This document shows, piece by piece, positions 7,061-8,947 of a DNA stretch of 8,947 nucleotides. The first letter of the stretch is position 1. Each line of letters opens with the position of its first letter. The notes under the pieces were generated by a model. That model saw only the letters and a program-made list of their open reading frames with translations, searched no databases and was not told the DNA's origin. Location of the stretch: assembly GCA_023299965.1 (NCBI GenBank), contig JALZVN010000047.1, forward strand, positions 1 through 8,947. The letters run 5' to 3'. Made by a program: the position numbers and the translations under genes. This DNA is from Saprospiraceae bacterium. Lineage in GTDB: Bacteria; Bacteroidota; Bacteroidia; Chitinophagales; Saprospiraceae.

Positions 7061-8189
7061 GAATAGACTCAATGTGTCTACTTACGCTCAGTATTATTCC
7101 AATCATCATACTTGCAAATAAAAAGGACGTCCCCCCCATACTTACAAGTGGCATTGTCACCCCCGTCACTGGCACTAAATGTACCGACACGGCTATGTTT
7201 ACGAAAGCTTGAATCGTCAAACATAGTGTAAATCCGACCGCCAACATTGCTCCAAATGCCTTTGCACTCTTGGTCACCAGAGCCGTTGTTCTTATTAATA
7301 GCCAAACAAACATGACTATGATAATTAACGCCCCTACCAAACCATACTCCTCTGTAATGATGGCATAAATAAAATCAGCAAATGGCGAAGGCAAAAAATT
7401 CCTTTGCATACTATTTCCTGGTCCCACGCCTATCCACTCTCCACTGGCAATGGCAATCTTAGATTGCTGAATTTGATAACCACCATCTACATTTGTTGCA
7501 TATTCCGTCAATCTTGAAGTCCAGGTATCAACCCTTACGTACTCTGGAAAAAATTGACCCGCAATTATTAATATTGCGAAAATCACTATCCCGAATAAGA
7601 GTAACAATCCTAAAAACTTCCAATGTACTCGTCCAATAAACATCATTAAAAAACAAGTTGCAAAAAGTATAATCGCCGTGGACAAGTCAGCTGGAGCTAT
7701 CAAGCCGCAGGTAAGCAGTATTGGAACAATAATCGGAGTAAATGCCGTTGCAAAATCCTCAATATATTCCTGTTTCGACCCTATCATACTCGCCACATAA
7801 GTTATCAATGATATCTTAGCGAAATCTGAAGTTTGAAATGTCAAATCAATAAATGGAACTGCTATCCATCTACGGGCATCATTTATATCTGCACCTTGCC
7901 ATAAAGTGTACGCCAACATTGGAAAAGTCAACGCGAGACAAAACGGTGCCCACTTTTTAAATTTTTCATACGGTATTTTATACATCACATACATGATGAA
8001 AAAACTAACCGCAATAATCATAAGATGCTTTAGGAAAAAAAACTCTGTATTACCATCTTTTACTCTGAATGCCATACTCCCCGTCGAACTATATACTGCC
8101 AGCAATGACACCAAAGCCAAGACAATAGTAATCAGCCATATAGCTGTATCACCACGTAATTCGTTGTTCAAGGATTTTCCTAATGACAT
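7053..8189 (-). CDS. ftsW: Septal peptidoglycan polymerase FtsW (SEDS family)
   Basis: FtsW is a polytopic membrane glycosyltransferase that polymerises lipid II at the septum together with its cognate class B penicillin-binding protein. The 378 residues are strongly hydrophobic, consistent with about ten membrane helices. SEDS landmarks are YSSTGSMAFR (33-42), NDARRWI (103-109), APADLSTAIIL (165-175) and the large outer loop with GVGPGNSMQRNFLPSPFADFIYAIITEE (254-281). Asp272 in that loop aligns by motif with the catalytic Asp of SEDS proteins. The signature segment NIAVSVHLVPVTGVTMPLVSMGGTS covers 331-355. RodA is the main alternative, but the position between mraY and murG in the dcw cluster favours FtsW. 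ATG at 8189 is 11 bp after mraY. The usual murD is missing from that gap. Confidence 0.96.
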   Translation of the reverse strand: MSLGKSLNNELRGDTAIWLITIVLALVSLLAVYSSTGSMAFRVKDGNTEFFFLKHLMIIAVSFFIMYVMYKIPYEKFKKWAPFCLALTFPMLAYTLWQGADINDARRWIAVPFIDLTFQTSDFAKISLITYVASMIGSKQEYIEDFATAFTPIIVPILLTCGLIAPADLSTAIILFATCFLMMFIGRVHWKFLGLLLLFGIVIFAILIIAGQFFPEYVRVDTWTSRLTEYATNVDGGYQIQQSKIAIASGEWIGVGPGNSMQRNFLPSPFADFIYAIITEEYGLVGALIIIVMFVWLLIRTTALVTKSAKAFGAMLAVGFTLCLTIQAFVNIAVSVHLVPVTGVTMPLVSMGGTSFLFASMMIGIILSVSRHIESIHE

Positions 8190-8200
8190 AAATTCTTATA

Positions 8201-8947
8201 CTATCTTATCTTCAAGGTAATGATGGTAAATGCCGCTAACATCAAACCTATGATCCAAAATCTTGTTACTATCTTAGGCTCGGGAATCCCCAACTTTTGA
8301 TAGTGATGATGAATAGGGCTCATCAAAAATATGCGCCTTCCTTCACCGTATTTTTTACGTGTATATTTAAAGTAAGAAACCTGCATAATTACAGATAAAC
8401 TCTCCACTAAAAATATACCGCATAAAATGGGTATTAATAATTCTTTTCTTATCAATATAGCCATCGTTGCAATCGCTCCTCCTAGCATCAAACTTCCAGT
8501 GTCTCCCATGAATACTTGAGCTGGATAAGAGTTATACCACAAAAATCCAATGCATCCTCCGATAAAAGCCGCAGCATATACAATCAATTCACCTGATTGT
8601 GGCTGAAACAATATGTTCAGATAATTTGCAGCAATAGCGTTACCTGAGAGATAGGCTAATATACCTATCACTGCTCCAATAATTGCTGAGGTACCTGTAG
8701 CTAATCCATCAATTCCATCTGTCAAATTTGCTCCATTAGAAACACCAGTTATAATCAAAACTACTATGGGAATAAAAACTACCCATGCATATTTGACTGC
8801 TGTGTCTCCGTCTAAAAACCAAAGCAATTTGCTATAATCCAATTCATTTCCTTTTAAAAAAGGCATATTGGTTATGGTTCTTTTGACGTTAGCATATTCT
8901 ATAGTTTCCTTCACGTTTGAAGGATTTTTTGCATTATACGTTTTCAA
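8201..8947 (-). CDS. mraY: Phospho-MurNAc-pentapeptide-transferase MraY, 5' part missing
   Basis: MraY is a polytopic inner-membrane enzyme that moves phospho-MurNAc-pentapeptide from UDP to undecaprenyl phosphate, forming lipid I. The window holds the last 248 codons; the frame runs off the right edge, where the first codon is TTG (Leu), not a start. Roughly the first 150-170 residues, including the DDxxK/D-type motif, lie outside. In fragment numbering, the active-site segment NLTDGIDGLA is at 74-83, FMGDTGS at 146-152 and the nucleotide-binding PIHHHY at 211-216, with several hydrophobic helices between. The polar stretch at 1-40 fits the extra loop that I recall in Bacteroidota MraY. It ends in TAG at 8203-8201, 11 bp before ftsW. 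Confidence 0.97.
   Translation of the reverse strand: MKTYNAKNPSNVKETIEYANVKRTITNMPFLKGNELDYSKLLWFLDGDTAVKYAWVVFIPIVVLIITGVSNGANLTDGIDGLATGTSAIIGAVIGILAYLSGNAIAANYLNILFQPQSGELIVYAAAFIGGCIGFLWYNSYPAQVFMGDTGSLMLGGAIATMAILIRKELLIPILCGIFLVESLSVIMQVSYFKYTRKKYGEGRRIFLMSPIHHHYQKLGIPEPKIVTRFWIIGLMLAAFTIITLKIR

Noticed and set aside
7078..7305. Minus-strand 75-codon frame inside ftsW
   Set aside because: It overlaps the conserved FtsW signature segment in another frame and has no support of its own.

Overview
The window is almost entirely one minus-strand block of the division and cell wall (dcw) cluster from an AT-rich member of the Bacteroidota. In transcription order it reads mraY (5' part outside the window), ftsW, murG, murC, ftsQ, ftsA, ftsZ. 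The phylum call rests on three things: this gene order without ddl between murC and ftsQ, the FtsZ tail ending in LHDNVD together with the EPAYLRRGVKL motif in its linker, and the absence of Shine-Dalgarno-like sequences before the starts. I cannot name class or genus with confidence.

Layout by position: 1-519 is the 3' part of a plus-strand short-chain dehydrogenase/reductase gene, unrelated to division. 520-883 is the only sizeable gene-free stretch. It holds a GC-rich structured element of about 190 bp (about 57% GC) with a nested inverted repeat, then a strong intrinsic terminator for the minus-strand operon, then two small hairpins next to ftsZ. 884-8947 is the dcw block. Gaps are small: 11 bp mraY/ftsW, about 18 bp ftsW/murG, 4-base stop-start overlaps murG/murC and murC/ftsQ, 41 bp ftsQ/ftsA and 64 bp ftsA/ftsZ. 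I see no convincing internal promoter of the Bacteroidota type, so the genes are probably co-transcribed from upstream of the window and end at the terminator at 772-805.

The genes work together as follows. MraY makes lipid I and MurG turns it into lipid II. MurC makes UDP-MurNAc-L-Ala, the first amino-acid step of the precursor. FtsW polymerises lipid II at the septum. FtsQ connects the periplasmic divisome to the cytoplasm, and FtsA anchors the FtsZ ring to the membrane.

I found no undescribed multi-gene system here. The points most worth a second look are the murG start, which has no ATG, GTG or TTG in frame before the essential N-terminal glycine loop and may be a CTG coupled to a nine-codon leader ORF or a frameshift; the absence of murD from its usual place between mraY and ftsW; and the GC-rich structured repeat downstream of ftsZ.
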